From: Helicoverpa zea
Lineage: Eukaryota > Arthropoda > Insecta > Lepidoptera > Noctuidae
Reading direction: 5' to 3'
Assembly (NCBI RefSeq): GCF_022581195.2
Contig: NC_061465.1
Span: 4,094,501 to 4,158,500, forward strand
DNA: 64,000 nucleotides
Made by a program: the position numbers and the translations under genes. Every line of letters begins with the position of its first letter. Position 1 is the stretch's first letter. Under the pieces are notes generated by a model, which worked only from the letters and a program-made list of their open reading frames with translations, had not been told where the DNA came from and made no database searches. Below, one piece after another: positions 48,907 through 62,600 of this stretch.

Positions 48907-51900
48907 AACGTGCCATCGACAATCAACAGCGAGATACTTATCTAATCCCCACGTTTTTATCACAACTCTTAAAAATAGTTTAGAAATAACACTCCGCACT
49001 TTACGATATTAATTTGGCAGTCAGGCATGCACTTTTGTAACTTTGTAAAATGGTGTCAACGTAATAAAAAACCGAGTGGCATAATGGCGTCTCTCCCGAG
49101 ACGCCATTTAAATTTAGAACTTTATATAAGTACCTCCACACGTCCACGAGAATATTTTTTAATTTTGCTTGGCGATGTCACTAACCGAGAAGTGTGAATG
49201 GGGCCGACGCGAATAGAATCTCCCTGTAGGCATGCAATCTTAATATCTGCCGATGATATTAAAATTCCAATATTTCTTTCTACAATATTACTAAGAAGTA
49301 GCGAATAAACTTCTTCAAATTGTGTTGATCTAGTTATTTTAGCAATAAAATACGGAACGTGCATCTTTGTAAACGTCATTTTGAAAGCTATAAAACGTAC
49401 CTTGTACTAGAAAGCAAGACATCGAAGTAATAATTTACAATTCACTATCTGGTAAGTCAGTGTATTGATTCCCAAAATAGAATGTTTACATTTTTTTTTG
49501 TGGAAAGCAGGTGTGAGGTTCTGTGGATCCGGGGAGCAGGTAGTGGCCAGACTAACCTTATTGCCCACTTCCTTCATAAAAAAAAGTTTAAAAATAAGTC
49601 GGAGGCGTAACCTTAATGGCTAGGTGTTAAAGTCACGGACGAAAAATATATGGGTTCGATTTTTAATTTTAGAAGAGTAACGTTAGTTACAAACATATTT
49701 AAGAAGTGCTTTATTAAGCGTGTTCTCAGAGTACCTAACAGTTTTTTTGTTCATGTTGCATTATTTAAGTATAAGGAAGCGTTAATTTAAGTTTCTTGGT
49801 TGAATAGAAGTCTTAACGTGATTAATGATCATGATACGAGAGCTCTTTAGGTTTATTTTAAAAAAATTTAGAGGCGTATATAAGATGATTTAATTGGATG
49901 ATGTAGTGAAAATATCTCTACAAACACTGGCTGGAGATTCATCGATATGGGTTATACTTTAGAAAGGTAATTTAATCTTCTAATAAATCACACGGGTACT
50001 GGTAACACGACGTGTTTGTTTTGTTAAAAGGTATTTAAAAACATTTTAAGCTTTCTGTGACTAAGCCAGAAGGATAGCTAGACAGTCTCGATACTGTCTA
50101 GTAATTAGTATGCTCGTCCGTACAAATAGAAAGTAAGAGTGTCGGTAAGTTGGAAGCAGTTAGCGTGGGCACATCAACTTGTCCACTTAAAGAGACAAGA
50201 GTAACGCATTAGCATATGGCCTTTGGTGCCTTACAAATCGACCATCACGATATATAGCCATCAAGTTTACTTACGTTGGGTAATGTTCGAGTTGACAGAA
50301 TATATAAGGTGGCTTTCATTCGCGCCATGACAAATGCGTAAGAGCACTTTTGGACTGGTTTTCTTCTATTCTGAGGAAGACAACGATTTCTAGACAATTG
50401 CTAGAAGCTCTATTGTTTTGTTTTCACAAGTGTTAGGTCCCTACATACGGTAGTTATCTATGTTCACGTGTAGCAAGCTGCTTATGCTCAAGCATTATTG
50501 ACTTTCATTTTCCTGTATTAGGATAGTCTTTTCTTGATTCTTTTTGTTTAGTACATATTTTAGAACTTCTTGAATATTCCATTGTAAAGACGCAATGCAA
50601 TATCCCTTTCTTGACAATGGAAGCGTCTATGTTAAACGATAGAACAAACAGTCAGTGTTGTGTCCATGCTTAAACCCGAAATGGACGACGCAACGATGGA
50701 ATGTGTTAAGACCACAATGAAGAATTTTCAACTGCATATTTGACCTTTTGTATGAACGATGGGAGTTCTTGGCACGGGTTTAACAAACAATATGCAGCTT
50801 ATATGTCCTTGGCTTTGTTTATACATATTCCTTATAGCCTATATTGACAAATAACTCAAATACATCACTCTTCAACTCCTACGCAAGGTCATACTGTGTA
50901 CACAGATCTATGCAAGATTTATACTTAGCGACTCAGCTGTAGGTCAAACGGCTATTAAATGTTCGCAACGGATGTTGTACAAATATTTAGTATGACATTA
51001 GTACAAAATAATTCAAGTCTTGGTATCGAAGGCTTCAATGTTCCGATGAGATCACTTGACAAACTAAAAGCACAATATAAACCCCACTTAATATCCGCAA
51101 ATCAATAAGAAACAACAGGCGTGACTCAGTTTATCCATTGGGATATTGATAGCCATTCCACCCCAAATTAGCCCTGCCCACTTAGTACACACGCAAAATG
51201 TATAGATACTTAGTGTAATTAACCCCCTTTTCCAGCCTCGGTTCTGACGCACCCACGCACTAGGTATTTCAGGTAAACCTAGTGAATTTTACCTCCTCTT
51301 TTCTGTTCATGTCAAAGCGCAGTTATTGTTCTGTTATCTGTGTCGAAGAAGGACAATCCCTAGTTACGTAAGTGGCCTGATTTGTATAATTATATAGGTC
51401 GCCGACACGACGCCGCGCAATATGGATGGGTACGCGTAGAAGATGGCTATTAAGTGCAACATCGCCTTTATTGGTCCTAAATACGTTGGATGAATATTAC
51501 AAAGCACAGTTCAGAATTTCTGATTTAGTAAGTTCTAGTATTCATTGTTTATGAGAATGGTGTCATATTGCCTTATCGTTCATGACTTGACTCCACTAAG
51601 GGAAATTGTCGCTATTATGTTAATCGCATGCAGTCCATTTTCCAAGTATTACAGTACCTAACTACATATTTCATGTCACACGAAAATGTACCTTTCAGTT
51701 CTTGTAACAAAAGCTACAGTTTCTTGTAAAGCGCTTTCATTTCCAGGTATGAAACCAGAACGATTCACAACATTTGCATGTGTTTCTGCGCTAGAAATAT
51801 GTTTTCATAAGGTTTCTATTCGCATTGCAATTAGGTATACTTGGCAAGGATTTGGGACCTTTAATAAGTTTGAGCTCGCACATAGTGCACTAAATTATAC

Positions 51901-52324
51901 AAAAAACTGGTCCCTGTTATTGCTTGTGCATTATTCTATGGTTATTGACATCCTTTAGTGGCGATTATGTCTGCTTGAAAAAAATAGGACTTGTTTTCAT
52001 CTCACGATTCTTGCCAAGTTACGTGCCGGGAACTATAGATGTTTCCTAGTTCAGTTTACTTTGCAAACTAATTTTAAATACTTGAAAGTTAAGGTGAGGT
52101 TACCTATAGGAGGCAGACTAGATAAACCTTCACATATATACCTACCTATAAGTATTAGGCACTTATAGATATTACTTTGAAGTTGATGTGCTTGTAGGTA
52201 GGTACAATGTGAGTGAGTTTCAAAGAAGATTAAGATCTAAAATATTCAAACTGAGGTTAAATCAATCCAAATTCTATGTGAATACCTGATTTACCTATCT
52301 AAGAATTTTCGTTACATCACGTGC

Positions 52325-52392
52325 GAGAGCGAATCTTCGGAGGAGGCCTACTTTCAACAGTGAACGGCACCAGCCTGACATGATGATGATTA
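52325..52392 (+). repeat. Moth repeat fragment
   Basis: 'cggaggaggcctactttcaa' then 'cagtgaacggcaccagcctg' and 'atgatgatgatt' resemble the 3' portion of the 13878 repeat family. Confidence 0.45.
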
Positions 52393-53502
52393 TAATCTGT
52401 GTTATTTACACCGTTTATTTTAAGTGGGCCCTCTGGAACCCTGGGCCATTCAAATCCATAAACAATATCAATATGTAATAAAACCTTTAATAATGTCTAA
52501 CAGCGAATGAATTACCTTGATTAAAGCGAGGCACATAAACAAAATGGGGTCGATGCTTCTGAAGGTTAGTACCTACAGTATCTAGGTACGCCTGTAAGTG
52601 CTCGTAAACTAGGCACTGAAAATGTTATTGTCAACATCATTAACTACTTTGTTGCCACAGTTTCCTAAACATTAAAACAGACAGTCATAAATTACAAAAT
52701 GAATTTGAAAGCTGAATACGCCAAGACTGACAATCTCAAAGTCGTATTTTACTGAAGGAAACCAGCGAAGATTTGCAATTCCCATAGCAATGTCAATTTT
52801 GCTGAACAATGCATTGACATAACTCGAAGCTTCGTTTATGCTGAGTAAAATGTAAACGTCTTTACTATTTAATAAATCAGCGTAAGAAAGGAACCTATGA
52901 AGTTTTACTGAGAGGTTATTAGGTAACTAGCTTTTGTTTCGTTTGAGACGACACAAAAATGTACTTTCCTGAATTTTTTAAAAAGCACAGTTACAAAGTT
53001 CAATCGGTTCAACAAGCACCAAATAAACAAAATCACTTGTAGCTTTGTTTATAATGAGGTTGCAGTGTATCAATGGACTATTGATTGACATTCATAGTTG
53101 CGTCAAGTCGGTGGAACATCGATCGTGCATTTAAATATGCGTGCGTGTGCGCAGCGCTTGCTTTTATCTGCTGTATGGACGCGATATCGAGTGTGTAGGA
53201 GTACCGCCCTTGGCGCGCCTCATATTTGTTATTCATTAGTGAACATTTTGAAATCTTATCTATAAACATTCACTAACAAATTGCTTGTTTAGTTTTAAGA
53301 CACGTACCTTAATCCTACTGAAGTCTCTTCTTTTGGTTAGTGTTTTTCGTACAATCGTTAAACTTTATGAGGGGAATCTATCAATTTGTGTTTTGTTCAT
53401 TTTTTGTAGCCCGTCATTTCTCTATCGTTTAGCAACTTTGTTAGTTTAGCTTCCGAGTTTCCGTAAACGAAAATCCACTTATAAAACCCGTTTAAATGTT
53501 TA

Positions 53503-53648
53503 GGGCCTTACTACAAAAACTTTAAACCCTGTTTTACACTTGTCTAATAAAATTTTGGCTGCAAAATGAACCATATGTCAACGTCATAATTTGACATTTT
53601 TTTAGACAAGGCATAAACTGACGTTTAAAAGTTTTTGTGGTAAGACGG
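53503..53648 (+). mobile_element. MITE, copy 2 (opposite orientation to 36347)
   Basis: GGCCTTACTACAAAAACTTT at the left end and AAAAGTTTTTGTGGTAAGAC at the right end; its sequence is essentially the reverse complement of 36347-36491, including the 'catatg' centre region ('gaaccatatgtcaacgtcat'). Confidence 0.85.
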
Positions 53649-56600
53649 CTAATGCATAAAGTCACGTCAAACACAATGAAACTAGAATTATTTATTTGCT
53701 TTAAAATTGCAGTATTCATTGAGATTATGTCGTTTTAGCAAGAGATATCGTTATCGCTTAGCGAACAAAGGAAATGGAACTAGAAATGCAGGCTTTTATC
53801 GCTAAGGTGATGGGAGCAACAACCTCGTAATTCTTTATCTAATTGTCAGAAAAGGTAATTGGAAGTTTATGCAGAAATATGTAAAATGATGCGCGTGGGA
53901 ATTATTTCAGTATTGCGTAATCAGAATACATAATAGTTAGCCTAGGTAGGTATGTTACCTACCGACCTTTCGCTTTTTTTTGCTTGTTTGTGGTTATACA
54001 AAAATCTTTCTATTTTATTCTATGAATAGCAATTCATCTTTGTTTTACTCTCTCTATTGTTTAGGTACTATATAATCCTCCACGTGTTGACTGACGTGAC
54101 GAACATCTATCAAATACCCGCCACGCTGAGGCAGATTTATCGACCAAAACGAAAGTTGTTTAAAGACACATTCATAATATAACTATGTTGGATCTAGCGT
54201 TTGTATCGCACAATGTCACGAACACTTGGCGATTTAAGGTCTTGTTGATTTCTCCAAAAACAATTTCGTTTTGCCTTATTTTTATATTCCTTTTCGCTTT
54301 CAGTTCGAAAGTATCACAATTCCAGATTTAAAACCCTTCTGCTTGTATCGTTTTATATCTGGTTCAATATGGGCAAAAAAACAATAGACCGGTACTCCAC
54401 CAGAGCACGTATTGTCTGGAAGGCTCAGATCTCTACAAACTAGGGCTATGAAAAGGCTAAAAATATTTTTAAAGATTTCTGCTTCAAGCACCTATTGCAC
54501 AACTCTTGACTTTACTTTTATGCACGGTACTCTAGTAATTCTCGCAACTCAGAGGCATCCGTATAAAAACTATAAACATCATCATGTTATTTACTGATAT
54601 GTTAACTACTTCATTGGAAACGAACTTAAATTAGCTGAAATGTACGATACAGGCGAATGTCTGGCATACTGATTATTTTCCTGCGTTTGATCTGATCATT
54701 CTGAAATTGCAGATCTATTTTGGAATCGTATTGGCTTCATGATAAACAATTACCAATTAGGATTTCCTGAACGTTAATGTTCCGTTTGTAATCTTTCTTT
54801 GGTCTAGTAAACTTGTGACTGATCTAATAGACAGAATAATCATGTCTACTGTCGGTTTTATCTTGTTTGTTTTGTGATCTACTACTATGTAGATTGATTT
54901 AAATTCTATCATAAAATAAATCAATTCACATTCTATAATGCTATCGCAAAAGCATTGTAGTAAGTATAGTATGAAGTCATGTGAGCTCCAATCAGTGCGT
55001 AGGTACCTATGACGGCAGACTAGAGCACTTCAGAGGCTTCACCAACGCATGTGATAAGTACCAGGTTTAGTTGCAGTGTTTCATTGGCTACACGCTACTA
55101 CTCAATGGGATTTATTATTATGTATTACATCAGCGTAGACAATGCTGTCCTAGATTTGTGATCCCTAAAGGCGCATTAAATTGAACTATTACAATGAACG
55201 GAGAAAACTGATGGTCCTATTACGCAAGAATATCATCGTCAATCAAACCACTATTACCATTATAAAATAGTCATTAGTGAAGACGTACGATGAGTTGGCC
55301 CACCGCTCCACAATATAAGACGTCCATTTCAAACCAGAAATGTCCGCTGACGCAACAAAATGATTATGTTTTTTTTTTTTTTATATAAATCGTATTTCAT
55401 ATTTCCTTCTGATGTGTGGATGTGGAAGACGGGAGGAAATTACAACACCTGACCGACAATATTTCTTTCAGGTGACTAAGATTACGCCATTTGCTTTCTT
55501 CAAAAATATGAATTGCTTTGTTCACACGTGTTGTATAAATAAATTGTTCCTGACCTTATCGTACGAGTTACATAAATATTCTGCTCCGTTTCCAACAATA
55601 TTGCAAGTGTTGCAATTAATATAAATGCGTTTGTAGTTAACAAAGTATATAGGTATCGTAGCTAGGTAACACCTAACTGTTTTATCTTGATTTCTTGAAC
55701 GTAATGGTCGGTATATGGGTAGTGTTAGCGCCAGGATTCGCGCCGGTTAAACCGGTCGTCGTCCGCCGTCGGAGAATGTACTACAATCCAGTTCGAGCGA
55801 CTCGACCTGACTTTCTTTAGCACCTAATACAGCTAACTTTAAATCTTAACCTTTTGAACACCTTAAATGCTCAATTTGTCGGGAACGTCAACCGCTAACA
55901 TGTTGTAAGCACGAAAATATCCTCGGTCGTCGTGAGGTATTCAAATTATGTATCCAGTGGAACTGCGGCGGATATAATAGTCACAACGTTCGTCGACGTA
56001 GGAAATTCGTTACTATAAATGTAAATTCAAAAAGTGGCTCCTCGTGTTCAGAAGCTATATTGAATTTAGGACATTTTTGTTGTTTTGGCTATTATAGTGC
56101 TGTGCTATGTCATGCTAGTTCTAGTTACTTAATAGCAACTTATTTGAAGGATATTCACAATTGATACGATGACACATGGTTAGAATAAAAAATAGGTGTC
56201 CTGTTTTTCCATTATACCTACTTCATATTATTCCTTTATTATGATTCAATGTGCAAGTAAATTAAAAATAGCGTGTACTGACATTGGTATTGATCGCGCC
56301 GCAAGGAAATTCCAGACTATTTCAGGGAAGACGTGATTAGCGTGGCCAGTTTTAGTGCGGCAAGCTTGCTGCTATGTCAAAATGTGGTTTTATTTTACAC
56401 ACAACTACCAGTAGGTACCTACACTATAATTAGAAAATGTACCTTGTAAGTACATGACGCCATTCTGATTTATCCTCAACTACCTCAAAGCCGTGTGTGA
56501 GACAGAAACTGTTGGCAGTGTCCTGCTGTCTCAAAAGCACCTTTATCTTTACAACTCATAAGAGGAGACGAACTCTCGAGTACTTTGGGTCTCAAGAGTA

Positions 56601-59600
56601 AAAGGGATAGGCAACTATGCGTGACCGTTCTTACGAGCCGAGGATGAAGCGGACTGTCGCGATACATAAATCGATAGGCGTTTCAAATCGTACCCTATGT
56701 CATGGATGGAATAAGTTACACTTGGAGTTTAACAGCTGTGCTATAAATCATGCGTCTTTGAAGATTGTATTGAAGTCTTTGTGCGTGTCTATAACCTGTA
56801 TGTGTATAGGTAGAGTATTTATATGTCTGGTTAGGAGCATGCGTATAACGCGGGTCTCAAGGAGAGCGGATGGAAGCGAGGTGGGGGAGTTTGAAGAGGT
56901 CCGGATGGAACGACGACAGGGCCCGTCCTTGAAAGAGCTTGTTTTGGCAAGGTTACGTGTCTCGTCTCGGGTGTATCGCATCGTCACAGTTTATTCTTAT
57001 TATGCCGTCTATGTCAAGATATAAGTAAATAAAATTGATACCTACGCCAAATGTATTGATGTATGCTGAATTGCTGATGCTTGCGATTTAATTGCTCCTG
57101 AAATCAGTACTTATTCGGAATTCCAATTTTTATTGCGCTGCTAATAATTCCCCAAACTCATTACTCACTGGTATGACCGGTAATGAGTTACAGTTTAGTC
57201 ATACACGGAGTCATACAAACAATCCAGGACCGGATGACGTGAATCTCGCGAAAATAATCTTAAGGCGAGGGCTATATTTATAAACAACGTTCAATAGTGT
57301 GAAGTAATCCACCGCAATGGAAAAGAACCATTCCGAATTGAAGGGATTTTAAAAACACACCCGGTGTATAAACAATTTTTATTGGTATTCGTGCACGAGA
57401 AGCACTGTGTTGTTAAAACTTCAGAAAGTATTTTAGTTTTTTGTTCTTAAGGTGTTATGTGGTAGGTACCTTTATTATTTATCTGGCGAGGGAAGACTTA
57501 GTCATTTTCTATAACTTACTGTGGCTAAGCCATCGTGATTATTCGTGATGCCAGGCTGTTATAACAGTATTATTGCCATAATGCAACGGTTTATTGGGAC
57601 CAGTATAATGGGAATTGTGCGAAAAACTACCGTGTGGGCACTGCATCCTAGTAATCATCATCAATCAATTTTCTACATGGACTCATCGTCCCATTATCGA
57701 AGAGAAAACAGAGAACTTTCATAATGCAATTTTAATTACCGAAAAGTTATTTTCATTAAAATACCTTTATTTAGTTAAAGCGTTTTCAGATTTTGTTTAT
57801 AGAAATATCGAAATAGTTTCCTTGTTTCCTTCATGACTGCTCAAGTCTTTAAACATGTGCTGATAAATATTTGTAAGGAAATTAAAACTTCTTTAAGCTA
57901 TGTCTGTGGGTAAAACAGTTCCTGTTTTACCTACATTATCTTTAGATGGCGGTACTGTGAATAAAGCAGACGGGTGGTTTGGAAATATGGCGAGACTAAG
58001 TAAACGTAACGTAAATAATTTAAACTAAATAATATAATAGGAAGAGGAATCGGCAGTGAACAATAAACTTTTAATGTCGTTTCTATGTTTTTTCAGGTAA
58101 TTTGTAATTTCTATTGTTATAGTGCTTAAAAAAGTGATAATTTATGTTAAAATAAAACTATGTTTTTTCAGAGCAACACATTCGTTTATTTTTCCGAAGA
58201 TTCCCTAAATGTCTTATATATTTATACAAAATGCAGGTAGGCAAAATTTCTACTCCAATACTACGTGAGATCACCTCAAAACAACAACGTGGGCCGTGTG
58301 AGTGTGAGCAGACAGTAGTATAATCTATTTTAAATTGATGGAAGGTCAGCGTATTGAAATGAACACCGGTACCGTCGTGCATATTGTGTTAAATTAGAGA
58401 CGAGCGCGTTGCAGTGAATACGACGCTGACGCCTAAAATATTGAGCTAATTATTCAAGAAAGACTTTGTGACAGTTACAAAATAAGTATATTAAACCATG
58501 GGATAGGTTTTATGAAATATGAAAAGTATCTCCTGCTCATTAGATATGGATTTCAGATGACATTGCTTTTGATCAAGAAATGGATTGGAAAGGGAGCACA
58601 TGGCTCGAAGGCAAGAAAGTCGGTGTCAGTAAGACCTCCATTTCAGCACTTGTATCGATTATATAAATAGCTGAACGGCAATCAAATCTGCACGAAACAG
58701 CCATATTGTGAGGTGTTGTATTGCGTTGGCGAATTCAAGGAAACTGCGACATATGGCCTGGGATGCGTCATACGGCGAAACTCTGGTTTGCCTGATAATA
58801 TAGTACAGTGTAGGCATTGTAGAATATGGTTTATATATGCGCGTAGGCACATAGGAGACATTACGTCATAATTGGTACTGAGTGCTGGAGGATAGAACAG
58901 GTCTACAGACTTTTTATTATATGGCTGTGAAGCGTAGTTTCTTACCTTACTTTGGGAAAGAAAAATTATATCATGGTCCTTATAATATGTGTTGGAGCGT
59001 GGTAATTTACATTCTTACGTAATCGTGTATGTTCCAACTCTACTTAGGTACTCGTAATAATTAATTTAAACAATCTGGATTCCTTTCTCCACATAAGAGT
59101 TTACTTCATCAATTTAATTGATGACTGGCGATTAAATTATTATACAATTTCAAATTTCATTTTTGCTATGTCATGGGTGAGTCACTTGATTTTAAATGTT
59201 CGCTTTTATAATAATGTACGCACAACAATGACAAACTAGCATCTGTTGTTAATATTAATCAGCTGATGATTGTTTTGACACTCAACTATGATTTTTTATA
59301 ATAATCTATTCCGAGCTCTGTTTTTGGTATCAATTTCCTATAAGTCATGTACTTGTATAGTATTATCATGTATGACTTACTTAGGTACTCTCTGGTAACA
59401 ATGACTGATTTACGCAAGTAAAAGTACTAAAGCTATCAATAAAAACTCGTGACAAATGAATCGGTCGAATTTGCATTGTTACTTCGAACCCATCCATTAA
59501 CAAGTGGCCAATTATGGTATTGTATTCAAAATCACTACGCTGAAAGCTATGGTCGTTGCACCTGGTTTACTCGACCGTGTAATTGTACTGCCTACGCCTG

Positions 59601-62600
59601 CTAGTGTTTTTGTGGCTGTATTACTTGCTAATGAAGCCATTGTCAAGGATATGGATGGGTATACACAAACAAGAACTGTTTAAGTTGTGCGCTTGTAATC
59701 ACTTAGTATTGCAACATAGTCATTAATAGATAAATGGATTTTTATAGACGACCTCATAAAAATCTTCACGATGTGGTAAATCTGTGCCGTGGAACAATAT
59801 TTTTTGCAACGTTCGCATATGCTTTAAAGACAACAAGCCCTGACGTCACAATATGAAGCGATGATGTAAAATATGCTTCAGTAGCAAGACCATGTGTTTT
59901 AATTACATAAGGTTATTTCATAACAAGCCTAAGACCAAGATAATCATCATGCCAGTCATTTGAAAGCAGATTTCTTCGAGCATTTATCAGAGGTGCCATG
60001 TAACTTCTATAAAATGCAGACCTTAGTTGTTCGCCCACGTGCGTATACTTTGAATCATGAATTAAATATATTATATAAAATTCATGTTAAAAACTTGATA
60101 ACTATGATTATTGTCAACTGTTGAGGAAGTCAGTCTGCTAAAAATGTGCTATAAATGAATTAAAGGCATAACTAGATCTTCAAATAATAGAACAGTCTTG
60201 CAACCAAATTAGACTAACTTTGAAGATGCAATTAATATTCATAGCTAATGTCCACTCTGACGAAGTATCATTTGTCTTTATAGATGGCCAGATGGGCTCT
60301 CAGCTTGTTTGCTGAACATGTGATTGATGATGTACCACGTGTGCTTTATACGGGTAGATTAATGAAGACGACCTTAAAATATACTTATGAAATCATTTCA
60401 AGATGACGCTACTAAGATAATTTCCTAACACATTAATGATGAACTCTGGGGACGGCGCCAACCACCGCGACTCTTTAATGGATACACCTTACTTCTCTCA
60501 AAACTATAAAAAGCACATAAAGAACTGGTTGACAATAAACTGTGCACCAATTAAAACTAACGTTCAAAGAACACAGAGAGCGGCTCAAATAAAGTTTACA
60601 TTTTATGGTGTAGTTGGTTTGGAAACATTTGGATATACCTGGATAACATGAGGTGAGAAATCATGTTTGACTTTCTAATAACGTGCATTTTAAAAAGGAT
60701 TTTGTTGTTAAAATATGGATTACACGATTAATCATTCTAAATGCCTTTATAGATTATCAAGGAGGGGCTTTTCCTCTTCTAACTGCGATGTTACAAGGGG
60801 CGCTCGCTTTATGTGGGTAGTTGCGAATTGCAGGTCATTGGCCTTGTGCCCGTATGTGTGGGTGCCCTGAGAAACTAGGTTTTAATATTATTGCTGTATT
60901 TATAAATATTTCCGAGTACGCACAACAAATTGAATTTTCATTACAAAACGTAAACAGAAAGAATGAAAGAAAATTATGTACGCCTAAACTATATTTACTT
61001 TCTACTTCTACCTATAAAATAAAAGCCTTACGTCATCATACAAATGAGTAGCTGATATTTAGTTACTCAACTTCTATACCTTATGAACTTCTACTGGTAC
61101 GTAAAGAAACTTGGAGACAGTTTGTGGAGCTAATTTGCGGCAAAGTGTCGTCGTATGTAAATAGCAGGCGGCTTACAGTAGACAGACCGTATGCTAATTC
61201 AATGTTTCCATCGCTAGATCTAGGCCACATTTCCTCTGGGGAAGAGTAGATAAAATTGCAAATGGTGACGCATTTTGCAAACATAACGACAGTTGAATGT
61301 TTTGGTTATGATATTAACTAACACAAGTTTGAAACATCTGGAGTACATTGGTATTAGTTTTATTTTTGACTTGCGAATGATATTTCTGTACCAAGAGACG
61401 TGTTATGATACGACTTCCAAGTTTGTAACATGAGTTTCCTACAAATTCTTGTTATTAAATACATATCTTGCTGTATTAAATGCACATTAGTTATTAAAAC
61501 GCTGTTATTTTTTAGAAAGCCTGCTCTGGGAAGGCCACTTCAATTAACCGCTTACGATTAAGATAGACACGCAAACTAAAGTCAGTTTGGAAACTGAGTC
61601 GGGGTGCTCCAAACAGGTTGCGGTTAAGAAACCTTTTTCGTGCACGCAAATGTGCGTAAGGTCACAGGTTACACACGCAATGCACTTATTGTATTCATTA
61701 ATCATGCCATACATAACGATGCAATTACATAACCAATCGAAAGCAATGAGCCTTTGATTGGAAGATTGCAAGACATTTTCTCTTATTTGCCTAGTAATTT
61801 TGCAATTATGAAGGCAGATTAAAGGATATAAAAGGGGTCCAATCTAAGTCATAACTTGTTTAGTATTCCAAACGACGAGTTTTCGAGACGGACGTGCGTC
61901 GTGTGCCACTGTCGATACGAAGATGTTTACGATTCGTCATGAATAAGAAGTCTGACAGAATTTTAAACGGTTTCAATAATATTGGCTGCATTATTATGCG
62001 CGTGAGAGTTTATATCGATTACGAAAAGAGAAAAGCTTGTAAATAAGGTCTCAAAACAGCTTAATTAAAGTAAAATTTCAGTTGCAAGAAATCTTTTTTA
62101 ATTATGTGAATTGAACATGTATTAGTAAAAACATTTGCTTTTAATATTCAATTCCTTCATTTTCGTCTACATTATTTTAGAAAAGTAATTTTAAACGATA
62201 TAATCAATTGTTACACCATTAATTTCGGATCTGGACACTCACAGCGGGACTCACGAGCATAGTAATGAATGTCAATGAAGATTCATAATGTAATGAGCTA
62301 TTAGTCCGAAAAAAACATGACCGCTATTCGCCAGGGTTCGGCGCAGGTACACAAAAGGGTTTCCACTTTTTAAAAGTGCTGGTGTTTGTAAAGCAGAACT
62401 TAACTACCCAACTTTTGGAAACGAAATCTTCAAAGATTCGGACTGTATTGAATTTAGGATAAATAAACTACATTGAAGGACCTATCCAAAAGGAAGCAAG
62501 ACCTGATTTGAATAAGCACGCCATATGTTATTCAAAAAAACTCGAACAAGGTGTTCCTTTATTGTGTCCAAAACGCAAGGTGGGCAGACATCTGCGGCCA

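Noticed and set aside
49595..49680. tRNA-like or SINE-like stretch with 'ggcgtaacc' and 'gggttcgat'
   Set aside because: Arms do not pair convincingly and no body or tail matches the other SINE copies.
56617..57024. 135-codon open frame, the longest in the right half
   Set aside because: No recognisable motif, signal peptide followed by a domain, or splice context; composition resembles neighbouring non-coding DNA.
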